Both the position numbers and the translations under genes were made by a program. A DNA stretch of 64,000 bases. Source: Ectopseudomonas guguanensis (lineage in GTDB: Bacteria; Pseudomonadota; Gammaproteobacteria; Pseudomonadales; Pseudomonadaceae). The notes under the pieces are model-generated. The model saw nothing but the letters and a program-made list of their open reading frames with translations, made no database searches and was not told where the DNA came from. Positions 1 to 12,690 of the stretch are shown in pieces (the stretch's first letter is position 1; the number at the start of each line of letters is the position of its first letter). Location: positions 124,001 through 188,000 of the forward strand of contig NZ_FNJJ01000005.1 of NCBI RefSeq assembly GCF_900104265.1, written 5' to 3'.

Positions 1-85
1 GGTGGCAAGCTCGCGCCAAAGAACGGCGCTGAGGAAGTTCGAATTCGTTGTCGCAGCGGATGTTGCGGTGTTCGGTTGATGAGGG

Positions 86-850
86 TCAGCGTCTGGCCGC
101 TGGTGTGTCGGTTGCGGGTTCGCTCGGGTTCAGCAGAAATACCACATAGCCGCGGAACCAGGGACTGCTTTGCAGGTAATCCGGCGCCTGCCATTCGCCG
201 TTTTGTATCAGGCCGATGCGAAACGGCAACTGCAGTCGCGCAATGCTCGGCAGGTAGCGCTGGTAGCCGGCGATGCTGTGGCGGCCCTGGTAGGTCTGCA
301 TCACCACCTCATCGACCACCCCGGCCAGGCGGTTCAGCGCCGCCGGGTCGGCATTGCCGGCCCAGTCCAGCAGGCCGGTGATGCTCAGGCGGTATTGCCG
401 CGGCAGGCGCTGGCGCAGGTCTTCGAGGAAGGCCGCGTAACGATCCAGGCGCAGCGTTTGCGCATCGAAATCGATCTGCACCCCGCTGACCCGGTTGCCG
501 GAACGCTGCCAGCGCTGCAATTGGCTCAGCAGCAGGGCGAATACCTCGTCGTTCCAGTCCAGGGTATGCGCGCGATACACCACCCAGAGCTCGACCTCCT
601 TCGACAGCCTGGGCGTGGCCGGGTTCTGTGCCTGCATGCGTGCCGATGGATTGCCGGCGCGGCGCGGACCATCGATCTGCCCCTGCAGCACGTACAGCGT
701 ACGGGCCTGGGCCAGCACCGGCTGTGGCGTCACGCCGGCCCACAGCCAGAATGCCTGATGCTCGCTGGCATCGACGCGCGCTGCCTGCGCCGGCAGGCCG
801 GCTGCCAGCAGGAGCAGGCCTACCAGTAATACTTGAGTCGCTGCGCCCAC
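86..850 (-). CDS. DUF3142 family exported protein
   Basis: Predicted exported protein of about 254 residues that I recognise as DUF3142 (function unknown). From the GTG at 850 it begins with a clean signal peptide (hydrophobic VLLVGLLLLAAG followed by PAQA). The body has a TIM-barrel-like feel, with segments such as GVQIDFDA and EVVMQTYQGR reminiscent of glycoside-hydrolase-like barrels; that is only an impression. An alternative GTG at 889 would add 13 residues before the signal peptide, so 850 is preferred, although neither has a strong ribosome site. It overlaps the end of the upstream TPR-like gene by 31 bases in the same direction, so the two are probably translationally coupled and act together in the envelope. 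Confidence 0.72.
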   Translation of the reverse strand: MGAATQVLLVGLLLLAAGLPAQAARVDASEHQAFWLWAGVTPQPVLAQARTLYVLQGQIDGPRRAGNPSARMQAQNPATPRLSKEVELWVVYRAHTLDWNDEVFALLLSQLQRWQRSGNRVSGVQIDFDAQTLRLDRYAAFLEDLRQRLPRQYRLSITGLLDWAGNADPAALNRLAGVVDEVVMQTYQGRHSIAGYQRYLPSIARLQLPFRIGLIQNGEWQAPDYLQSSPWFRGYVVFLLNPSEPATDTPAARR

Positions 851-2982
851 TGGGTGTCCGCGTAGCTGCGCTTGAGGGTCTGGAACCACTGCTTGCGTTG
901 GTCCTTGCTGATGTCCTGGCCATCGCAGCTGTTGTAGCCGCTGGGCGCATAGCAGTTGATCGCGCGGAACAGGGCGTAGGCCTTGTCCTCACGGCTGACC
1001 TGCGGCGCAGTCAGCAGCAGCTGGTAGGCGGCCAGGCGGGAAAAGGACGCGCCCTGGAACTGGCTCGGCGCGCTGCCCAGTTCGCCAGTCGCCGGCGGAC
1101 GGTTCAGCCAGTGATCGTCGAGGCCGTGGATGCGGATGAAGTCGCCCAGGCACAGCATGCCCTGGGCGTCCTCGGCATTGGCCGCGAGGCGCTCGGCGAT
1201 CCTGACCAGGCTCGGGCAGACATAGCCGGCATCGCTGCCGCCGCTCCAGGCGAACAGGCCAGGATCGAGGTGCTGCGCTGGCTGTGTCGCCTTGTACGGG
1301 AACTGCGCGAAATCGCGGAGAAAATCGGCGTAGCGACCGTAATCCAGATCGCGATAGAGCAGGGTGTACAGCGCGGTTGCACGCTCATCTGCCGGTGCCT
1401 GCTCGTTGCCGGCCTGCTGGCGCAGCAGCTCGGGGCCGGCGCCATAGGTCAGCAGGCGCTCACGGATCGGCGCGGTGGTGATAGGCGAATCGGCGGCGAA
1501 CACCTTGCCCAGTTCGCCACTGCGCTCATGGTTCAAGGCCAGGGCCAGTTGCAGCTGGGCGCGTTGCAGCGGGTCTTGGCTGCTTGCCAATAGCGTCTGC
1601 CAGTGCTGCAAGGCTGCGGCCTGCTCACCCTTGGCTTCCAGCGCCAGGCCGCGCAGGGTTTCCTGGCTGAAGGCGAGGGCACTCATAGGCCCGGAACCGG
1701 TATCCGGCAGGGCGGCGAGAGCCTTCTGGGCATCGCCGCCGCGGTAGAAATGCCAGGCAGCGACCAGGTAGGCATGCAGGCCGGGCTGGCTGGCGAAGCG
1801 CGGTTGCTGCGCCTGCAACTGCTCGAGGGACAGGCGCGGCTCGCGGTTGCTGCCGGGATCGCGCAGCTGGATCAGGTCGACCATGGCCAGCAGCAGCGGG
1901 TCTTCGATGGCATCCGGGGCGAGGCTGGGCAGCAGCTTGGCGTCCAGCTCCTCGATCAGTGCGGGCATGTCGACCTGCTGCGCGCCACGCTCGAATTGCC
2001 GGGCAAAGGCCTCGGCAAAACGCCGGGTGTCACCGGCAAGCCAGTACACGCGACGTTGCAGACCGCGCGCCGAGTCGCTGTAGAGGCCCTGCGGATAGTT
2101 GGTCAGATACTGCTCGAAGGCCTTCGTGCTGGAATCGAGGCTGGTGTTATCCACCTGCTCCGGACTGAAGAATCCGTACTCGTCGAAGGCGTTCAGTTGC
2201 GCCTGATTCAGGGCGACGCGACCGAGCAGGTATTGGGCGGTTTCACGTAGCCAGGGCTGCTCGCTGTCCGCGAGTTCGGCGAAACGTTCACGGGCCTGCT
2301 CGAAGTCGCCGCGATAGAAGGCGTCGGCGCCGCGCAGGTAATTGCCGAAGGCCTGGGCAGCGGGCGACTGCAGCTGCGTCGCTTGCGGCAGTATTTCCTC
2401 CGTTTGCGGATCACCCTCGCCGCACAGGCTCAGCAGGCTGCGCCGCGAGCGGGCCAGCGCCTGCGCTTCGCTCGCGGCCAGATCCGGCGTGGCGCTGAGG
2501 GCATCGACGAAGCCGCGCATGGCCTGCAGATCGTTGCTGCGGCAGCGATTACCCTCGCCTTCGGCGAAGCGGTGTATGGCGAAAGCATCCACTTCGCTGT
2601 CGATGCCCAGGCGCTGCAAAGCCTGGGTCAGGTACGCCACGTTCGGGTCGACGCCTTGCTCGTCGGCCTCGGTCGCCTCGCCAAGGGCGCGGTTCGCATC
2701 GAGCATGCCGAGGCTGAAGGGCACCAGGCCGTAGCCGTACTCATAACCGTCGAGCGCCTGCGGTGTGCGGGTCAGCTTCAGGTAGCCGGCATCGTCGAGC
2801 AGCAGCTGCAGGTTGACCCGGCTGTCGTTGCCGGGGCTGAGAAAGGCCAGGTTGTTGCACCCCGAGAGCTGGTCCGAGATCAGCTTCCAGCTCGGTGTGC
2901 AGGTCATGTCGGAGCTGGCCAGAGCAGCTGGCGCATGCAGGCCGCAGAGCAGGGCGAGGGGAAGGAGGCGCTTGAGTGTCAT
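820..2982 (-). CDS. TPR-like periplasmic protein, 720 aa
   Basis: Large exported protein with an N-terminal signal peptide (MTLKRLLPLALLCG, cleavage probably after ALA near residue 22). The body is mostly alpha-helical with repeated helix pairs of tetratricopeptide type, for example the stretch around residues 205-330 containing YLRGADAFYRGDFEQARERF and YLLGRVALNQAQ. Such repeats usually scaffold protein-protein contacts in the periplasm. The start is supported by AAGGATGAG eight or so bases upstream. The 3' end overlaps the DUF3142 gene, so they form an operon. No enzymatic motif is visible and I do not recognise a specific function. Confidence 0.75.
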   Translation of the reverse strand: MTLKRLLPLALLCGLHAPAALASSDMTCTPSWKLISDQLSGCNNLAFLSPGNDSRVNLQLLLDDAGYLKLTRTPQALDGYEYGYGLVPFSLGMLDANRALGEATEADEQGVDPNVAYLTQALQRLGIDSEVDAFAIHRFAEGEGNRCRSNDLQAMRGFVDALSATPDLAASEAQALARSRRSLLSLCGEGDPQTEEILPQATQLQSPAAQAFGNYLRGADAFYRGDFEQARERFAELADSEQPWLRETAQYLLGRVALNQAQLNAFDEYGFFSPEQVDNTSLDSSTKAFEQYLTNYPQGLYSDSARGLQRRVYWLAGDTRRFAEAFARQFERGAQQVDMPALIEELDAKLLPSLAPDAIEDPLLLAMVDLIQLRDPGSNREPRLSLEQLQAQQPRFASQPGLHAYLVAAWHFYRGGDAQKALAALPDTGSGPMSALAFSQETLRGLALEAKGEQAAALQHWQTLLASSQDPLQRAQLQLALALNHERSGELGKVFAADSPITTAPIRERLLTYGAGPELLRQQAGNEQAPADERATALYTLLYRDLDYGRYADFLRDFAQFPYKATQPAQHLDPGLFAWSGGSDAGYVCPSLVRIAERLAANAEDAQGMLCLGDFIRIHGLDDHWLNRPPATGELGSAPSQFQGASFSRLAAYQLLLTAPQVSREDKAYALFRAINCYAPSGYNSCDGQDISKDQRKQWFQTLKRSYADTQWAQRLKYYW

Positions 2983-3000
2983 TGGCTCATCCTTGAGCGT

Positions 3001-3021
3001 GGGAGCCGCTGCGCGGCTCCC
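3001..3021. repeat. GC-rich hairpin downstream of metF
   Basis: Perfect inverted repeat GGGAGCCGC/GCGGCTCCC with a 3-base loop between the metF stop and the next gene. It has no U tract, so it is a hairpin or weak terminator rather than a classic intrinsic terminator. Confidence 0.5.
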
Positions 3022-3027
3022 TGCCCG

Positions 3028-3873
3028 TCAGCGTTTGAGGTCGAGGTTGTTCCAGATGGCCAGGCTGGGACCGGCCAGGTTCATGCTGTAGAAGTGCAGG
3101 CCCGGCGCGCCACCTTGCAGCAAACGTTCGCACATCTCGGTGATCACCTGCTCGCCGAAGGCGCGAATGCTGTCGGCGTCGTCGCCATAGGCTTCCAGCT
3201 GCTTGCGCACCCAGCGCGGGATCTCGGCACCGCAGGCATCGGAGAAGCGCGCCAGCTTGCTGTAGTTGGTGATCGGCATGATGCCCGGCACCACCGGTAT
3301 GTCCACGCCCAGCTTGCGCACGCGCTCGACGAAGTAGAAGTAGCTGTCGGCGTTGAAGAAGTACTGGGTGATGGCGCTGTCGGCACCGGCCTTGGCCTTG
3401 CGCACGAAGTTGGCGATGTCGCTCTCGAAGTTGCGCGCCTGCGGGTGCATCTCCGGGTAGGCGGCCACTTCGATATGGAAGTGATCACCGGTTTCAGTGC
3501 GAATGAACTCGACCAGCTCGTTGGCGTAGCGCAGCTCGCCGCTGGCCATGCCCATACCCGACGGCAGGTCGCCGCGCAGGGCGACGATGCGCTTGATGCC
3601 GGCATTCTTGTACAGGTTGAGCAGTTCGAGCAGCTCGGCCTTGCTGTCGCCGACGCAGGACAGGTGCGGCGCGGTCGGCACCTTCACCTCGCCATCGAGC
3701 TGCAGCACGGTGTTGAGCGTGCGGTCGCGGGTCGAACCGCCGGCGCCATAGGTGCAGGAGAAGAAATCGGGTTTGTAGGCCGCCAGTTGGCGCGCCACGT
3801 CCATCAGTTTTTCATGCCCGGCTTCGGTCTTGGTGGGGAAGAACTCGAAGCTGTAGCGGCGTTCTTGGCTCAT
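3028..3873 (-). CDS. metF: 5,10-methylenetetrahydrofolate reductase
   Basis: Reduces 5,10-methylene-THF to 5-methyl-THF with FAD, supplying the methyl group for methionine synthesis. The 281-residue protein is full length for bacterial MetF. It begins MSQERRYSFEFFPTKTEAG, the conserved SFEFFPPK-type start containing the catalytic Glu, and continues with TYGAGGSTRDRT, ALRGDLP, EVAAYPEMHP and ITQYFFNAD motifs of the TIM barrel. It lies downstream of ahcY on the same strand, separated by a compound palindromic repeat. Its ribosome site is weak (CCAAGG). Confidence 0.97.
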   Translation of the reverse strand: MSQERRYSFEFFPTKTEAGHEKLMDVARQLAAYKPDFFSCTYGAGGSTRDRTLNTVLQLDGEVKVPTAPHLSCVGDSKAELLELLNLYKNAGIKRIVALRGDLPSGMGMASGELRYANELVEFIRTETGDHFHIEVAAYPEMHPQARNFESDIANFVRKAKAGADSAITQYFFNADSYFYFVERVRKLGVDIPVVPGIMPITNYSKLARFSDACGAEIPRWVRKQLEAYGDDADSIRAFGEQVITEMCERLLQGGAPGLHFYSMNLAGPSLAIWNNLDLKR

Positions 3874-3892
3874 AGGTTTCTAGCCTTGGAGA

Positions 3893-3968
3893 CGTAGGGT
3901 GGATGGCGTTTTTCCATCCACCTGCGGGAAGTCGGCGGTGGATAAGTCAGAGGCTTATCCACCCTACG
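3893..3968. repeat. compound palindromic repeat, cloverleaf-like
   Basis: Outer arms CGTAGGGTGG and CCACCCTACG (3893-3902, 3959-3968) enclose two smaller hairpins, TGGATGG...CCATCCA (3900-3920) and GGTGGATAAG...CTTATCCACC (3937-3963). It fills the ahcY-metF gap. The outer GTAGGGTGG arm is shared with other intergenic hairpins in this window (45904, 54592). Confidence 0.7.
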
Positions 3969-3970
3969 CA

Positions 3971-5561
<1,591 letters not shown>

Positions 5562-5710
5562 GGTTTTCCGTCGGCCTGCGCGCCACGTTTGTGGCTGCTG
5601 TCGCCGGAGCATTGGCCGGATCGCCGCCCAGTTATCCTCGCGCGGGTCATGGACCTTGCGCTGGCGAGCGAACAAGCTGCGCTCTTTCCCCGACACATTG
5701 CGGAGCCTCC

Positions 5711-6100
5711 ATGACCCTCGCCTACTGGTGCGTATTGATCGCCATCCTTCTGCCTTACCTGAGTACGGCCACTGCCAAGTTTCTCGGCCCGGGCTACGGG
5801 CCGCGTGCCAATCAGGATCCACGCGCCTTCCTGAGTACCCTGGAAGGCTGGCGCAAGCGGGCCAACAACGCCCAGCTCAACGGTTTCGAGGTGACCCCGG
5901 CGTTCGCCGCCGCGGTGATCATCGCCCACCAGGCCGGTGGCGCCGAGCAGACCCTGCTCGACCAGTTGGCCGTGGCGTTCATCTTCAGTCGCCTGCTGTA
6001 CTTCGTCTGCTACCTGGCCGACTGGGGGCCGGTGCGGTCGCTGGTGTGGTTCGCCGGCATGGGGCTGATCGTGGCGCTGTTCGTGGTGTCCGCCAGCTGA
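5711..6100 (+). CDS. MAPEG family membrane protein
   Basis: Small integral membrane protein (129 aa) of the MAPEG family (membrane-associated proteins in eicosanoid and glutathione metabolism). It shows four hydrophobic segments: YWCVLIAILLPYL at the start, FAAAVIIAH in the middle, LAVAFIFSRLLYFVCYL, and VWFAGMGLIVALFVV at the end. The RANNAQLNGFE stretch and the FSRLLYFVCY helix are typical. The start at 5711 follows GGAG and opens directly with the first membrane helix. Bacterial members have no settled role. It is divergent from ahcY. Confidence 0.85.
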   Translation: MTLAYWCVLIAILLPYLSTATAKFLGPGYGPRANQDPRAFLSTLEGWRKRANNAQLNGFEVTPAFAAAVIIAHQAGGAEQTLLDQLAVAFIFSRLLYFVCYLADWGPVRSLVWFAGMGLIVALFVVSAS

Positions 6101-6211
6101 ACGCCGGCTGACTGCCGGGCAGGCATGACAGCTGTTGTGACAAGAGGTCGCTTGGCCCGGCTGGTGTGAGCCGCGATACTGGCGACCCCCTGTCACCCGG
6201 AAGTCGTGTCG

Positions 6212-6654
6212 ATGGCCCTGAAGAAATGCCTGCTGTTCACCTGCGTCTGCCTGACTTTGGCCGCCTGTGGTGGCGTCGATCCCGATTCGCCGCTGGGCAA
6301 GCGCCAGGCGTTGTTCAAGGAGATGCTGAAGGTCAGCGAGGACCTCGGCGGCATGCTGCGCAATCGAATTCCCTACGACGAAGCCGGGTTCATCGCCGGT
6401 GCTGCGGAACTCGATCGCCTGTCGCGCGAACCGTGGCAGCACTTCCCGGCGGTGGCCGATGACGCGCGCAGCAAGGCCAATCCCGAGCTCTGGCAGCGCC
6501 AGGAGCAGTTTCAGAAAATGGCGCGCGATCTGGAGCAGGCCACTGCAGCGCTGGTGCAGGTGACCACGGCGCCGCCGCTACGCCGCTCCGCACTGGAGCC
6601 TGCGATGCAGGCCGTCGAGGACAGCTGCGAAGCCTGCCACAAGGCGTTTCGCGC

Positions 6655-6661
<7 letters not shown>
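6212..6661 (+). CDS. cytochrome c'-like haem lipoprotein
   Basis: Periplasmic cytochrome of the c'/c-556 four-helix type, 149 aa. The N-terminus MALKKCLLFTCVCLTLAAC is a lipoprotein signal with lipobox LAAC. The single covalent haem site CEACHKAFR lies at the C-terminus, as is usual in this class. It probably takes part in periplasmic electron transfer or gas binding. ATG at 6212 is preferred to GTG at 6206 because GGAAG is 8 bases upstream. Its end overlaps the convergent DUF1090 gene by 7 bases. Confidence 0.82.
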
Positions 6662-9019
<2,358 letters not shown>

Positions 9020-9042
9020 TCAACCCCAAGAGGTCTTCACTA

Positions 9043-9372
9043 ATGCGTATTGCTTCTGTTGCCTGTTTTGCCACTCTGGCCTTCGCTTGCCTGTCGTCCC
9101 ACGCTACCGAGGTTGCCTCGCTCCAGGCCAAGTGCCAGGAGCAGATGGCTGCCAATCAGGACGGCCTGGCTCAGCTCAAGCAGCTGGCAGCGCTGTCTGG
9201 CAACGACAAGGCCAAGGACAACCTGGCAGCGCTCGATGGCGGCTGTGAGCGTCTGAACGCCGAGGCCGGCGCCTCCCAGGCTGCTGCGCCCGATCAGCTG
9301 AACGGCGCGGTGGAAAGCGTCAACGCCACCAAGGACGCGCTCAAGGGCCTGAGCTCGATGTTCGGCAAATAA
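9043..9372 (+). CDS. small exported protein of unknown function
   Basis: 109 residues with a signal peptide (MRIASVACFATLAFACLSSHA, cleavage before TEV). The mature part is helical and rich in Ala, Gln and Lys, with two cysteines (KCQEQ and GCERL) that could form a disulfide. AAGAGG upstream supports the start. No family is recognised. It ends at a shared convergent terminator with metK. Confidence 0.7.
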   Translation: MRIASVACFATLAFACLSSHATEVASLQAKCQEQMAANQDGLAQLKQLAALSGNDKAKDNLAALDGGCERLNAEAGASQAAAPDQLNGAVESVNATKDALKGLSSMFGK

Positions 9373-9384
9373 GCCACCGGGCAC

Positions 9385-9424
9385 GAAAAAGCCCCGCCAG
9401 ATCGCTCTGGCGGGGCTTTTTCAT
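9385..9424. terminator. bidirectional intrinsic terminator
   Basis: Stem GCCCCGCCAGA / TCTGGCGGGGC with a 4-base loop, flanked by AAAAA on the left and TTTTT on the right. It can terminate both the small exported gene and metK, which converge here. Confidence 0.93.
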
Positions 9425-9432
9425 TTTCAGGG

Positions 9433-10623
<1,191 letters not shown>

Positions 10624-11625
10624 CTATCGGTTCCTTTCTTGCCGGAGGCTGAAGGCGCTGTGCGCATCGGGTTTGGCAAAGTGCCGTAATTGAATCTGAA
10701 AGCCGTTTTTCAGGCCTATGTACAGGCTTTCGCCGGGCGTCAGGCCGGCGGCCGTCGCCCAGCGCGCCAGGTCTTCCTGTTCGAAGCCGAGCCACAGGTC
10801 GCCGCAGGCTTCGCGCGCCCAGCTCTGGTCATGGCTGCACAGTTCGCTGAGCAACAGACTGCCACCAGGGGCGACCAGCCCGGCCAGCTTGCGAAAGGCC
10901 TCGGCCGGCGTGGCGAAGTGGTGCAGCACCATGTTCAGCACCACACAATCTGCGGGCTGCTGTTCGTCCTGCAGGGCATCGGCCAGTTTCAGCTCGACGT
11001 TGTGCAGACCCTCGGCAGCGCAACGCTGGCTGGCCAGTTCGAGCATAGCCGGGCTGTTGTCCAGTGCCGTGACCTGGGCGAAACGCTGCGCCAGCTCGGG
11101 CAGGAAGGCACCGTCGCCCGGGCCGATTTCCAGCGCCGTGGCGCCTGGCGCGAAATGCAGCGCATCGAGCAGGGCCAGCAGGCTGTCGCGGTACTGCGGC
11201 AGGCCGGCGATCAGGTCCTGCTGGGCCTGGAAACTGCTGGCCATGCGTGCGAAGAAGTCGCGGCTGACGGTGGCGCGCTGCTGATGCACGGTGGCGATGC
11301 GCGCCTGCACGTCGCCGGGTAGCGGCAGTTCGTCGATGTCTTCCAGCAGCGCGGCATGCAGGCGGCCATTGGGCAGGGCGCGGCGGTAGAAGATCGCATT
11401 GCCCTCGCGGCGCGTCGCCACCAGCCCGGCCTGGGCCAGCACCTTGAGGTGATGGCTCATGCCCGACTGGCCGATGGCGAAGATCTGCGCCAGCTCCAGC
11501 ACGCCGAACGAGTCGTTGCTCAGTGCGCGCAGCACGTTCAGGCGCAACGGATCGCCGCCGGCCTTGCACAGGGCGGCGAGCGTGTCGCAGGGGTCGAAAT
11601 CCAACTCGGGTGCGCGCAGGGTCAT
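10624..11625 (-). CDS. ArsR-family regulator fused to a SAM-dependent methyltransferase (SahR-like)
   Basis: Two-domain protein, 333 aa. Residues 15-95 form a winged-helix ArsR domain (GDPLRLNVLRAL, GQSGMSHHLKVLAQAGLVATRREGN). Residues 140-260 form a class I methyltransferase with the SAM motif ALEIGPGDGAFLPEL and NMVLHHFATP. The fusion directly precedes metK. From family knowledge, SahR-type ArsR regulators sense S-adenosylhomocysteine and control methionine-cycle genes; assigning that role here is inference. The start MTLRAPELDF at 11625 is uncertain because an in-frame ATG lies at 11655 and neither has a good ribosome site. A perfect palindrome sits just upstream. Confidence 0.85.
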   Translation of the reverse strand: MTLRAPELDFDPCDTLAALCKAGGDPLRLNVLRALSNDSFGVLELAQIFAIGQSGMSHHLKVLAQAGLVATRREGNAIFYRRALPNGRLHAALLEDIDELPLPGDVQARIATVHQQRATVSRDFFARMASSFQAQQDLIAGLPQYRDSLLALLDALHFAPGATALEIGPGDGAFLPELAQRFAQVTALDNSPAMLELASQRCAAEGLHNVELKLADALQDEQQPADCVVLNMVLHHFATPAEAFRKLAGLVAPGGSLLLSELCSHDQSWAREACGDLWLGFEQEDLARWATAAGLTPGESLYIGLKNGFQIQLRHFAKPDAHSAFSLRQERNR

Positions 11626-11664
11626 GGTGGCGCAGTCTAGTCGGTCATTTTTCATACAGCAACA

Positions 11665-11690
11665 CCAATATCAAAAAGTTTTGATATTGG
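11665..11690. promoter_or_regulatory. perfect AT-rich palindrome, probable operator of the ArsR-metK operon
   Basis: A 26-base perfect inverted repeat, arms CCAATATCAAAA and TTTTGATATTGG around a 2-base centre, lies 40 bases before the chosen start of the ArsR fusion. A TTGATA in the right arm (read on the minus strand) could be part of a -35. It also lies just past the stop of no other gene except the 3' end of the upstream LysR gene, so a terminator role is possible, but AT-rich symmetry suits an ArsR operator better. Confidence 0.65.
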
Positions 11691-11698
11691 ATTCGGAG

Positions 11699-12580
11699 TC
11701 AGCCTGGCATCTGGCTCAGCTGCAGAAAGGCTGCGGGCGCCGGGCTCAGGCTGGCGCCGAGGCGCCACAGCACGTGAAGCTCGCGTTCTATGTGCAGGTC
11801 CTGCACCGGCAGGCGGCGTAGTTCGCCGCTGGCCAGTTCACGCTCCACCACCCGTTGCGACAGCCAGGCGATGCCCTGGCCGTCGGCGAGCAGGCGCTTG
11901 AGCGCCTCGGTGCTGCCGATGGCCATGCCGGCCCTGGGCTCCAGGCCATGCGCCTGGTAGGCCTGCTCGATGCTGACGCGCGCGCCGGAGCCCGGCTCGC
12001 GCATGTACAGCGGATAGTCCTGCAATCTTTCGGCCTTGAGCGCGGTGCTGCCGGCCAGCGGGTGATGGGGCGATGCCACGGGCAGCAGGGCGTCGCGCGC
12101 CAGCAGGTGATGGGCGTAGTCGCTCTTTGCGAACGGCCCTTCGACGAAACCCAGGCTGATGCGGCCCTCGTCCAGCTGGCGGGTCACGACATCGGTATTG
12201 CTCACTTCCAGGCTGACGAAGATTTGCGGATGCACGGCGCGAAAGCGGGTCAGCAGGGGCGGCAGCAGGTAGGCGCCGAGCGTGGCACTGGCGCCCAGGT
12301 GCAGCTCGCCCTGCTCGAGCTGGGCGAAATCACGCAGATCGCGTTCAGCCGCGCGCTCCAGGCTGAAGATGCGCTGGGCATAGTCGAACAGGCGCAGGCC
12401 GCCTTCGGTCAGCTGCACGCCGCGCGGCAGGCGGTCGAACAGACGCAGGTCGAGGCTGGCTTCGAGGTCGCGAATCTCGCGCGTCACCGCTGGCTGGCTG
12501 ATATGCAGGCGTTCGGCGCCAGCGCTGATGCTGCCGGCTTCGGCGACCGCGAGAAAGACCTTGAGGTGATGCAGATTCAT
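11699..12580 (-). CDS. LysR-family transcriptional regulator
   Basis: 293-residue LysR regulator. The N-terminal helix-turn-helix MNLHHLKVFLAVAEAGSISA...HISQPAVTREIRDLE is canonical, and the C-terminal effector-binding domain follows from about residue 90. It is divergent from a TDT-family transporter gene 110 bases away, the usual arrangement for a LysR regulator and its target. The ligand cannot be read from sequence; an organic acid or sulfite-type anion would fit the transporter. Confidence 0.9.
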   Translation of the reverse strand: MNLHHLKVFLAVAEAGSISAGAERLHISQPAVTREIRDLEASLDLRLFDRLPRGVQLTEGGLRLFDYAQRIFSLERAAERDLRDFAQLEQGELHLGASATLGAYLLPPLLTRFRAVHPQIFVSLEVSNTDVVTRQLDEGRISLGFVEGPFAKSDYAHHLLARDALLPVASPHHPLAGSTALKAERLQDYPLYMREPGSGARVSIEQAYQAHGLEPRAGMAIGSTEALKRLLADGQGIAWLSQRVVERELASGELRRLPVQDLHIERELHVLWRLGASLSPAPAAFLQLSQMPG

Positions 12581-12618
12581 GGCTTAGGCATAAATGAAAG
12601 GCATTTAGAAGATGCTGA

Positions 12619-12635
12619 ATATGTATTTTTCATAT
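12619..12635. promoter_or_regulatory. dyad in LysR/TDT intergenic region
   Basis: ATATG-N7-CATAT in the 110-base AT-rich gap between the divergent LysR and transporter genes. A candidate LysR-type binding site by position and spacing only. Confidence 0.4.
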
Positions 12636-12690
12636 GGCAAGTCGCTTCTTAACCTTGCGTCGTCATTCCTGTCACGGGACCACCCGACTC

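Noticed and set aside
1..85. Possible end of another gene at the left edge
   Set aside because: Too short to judge; no clear frame or motif is visible in the 85 bases.
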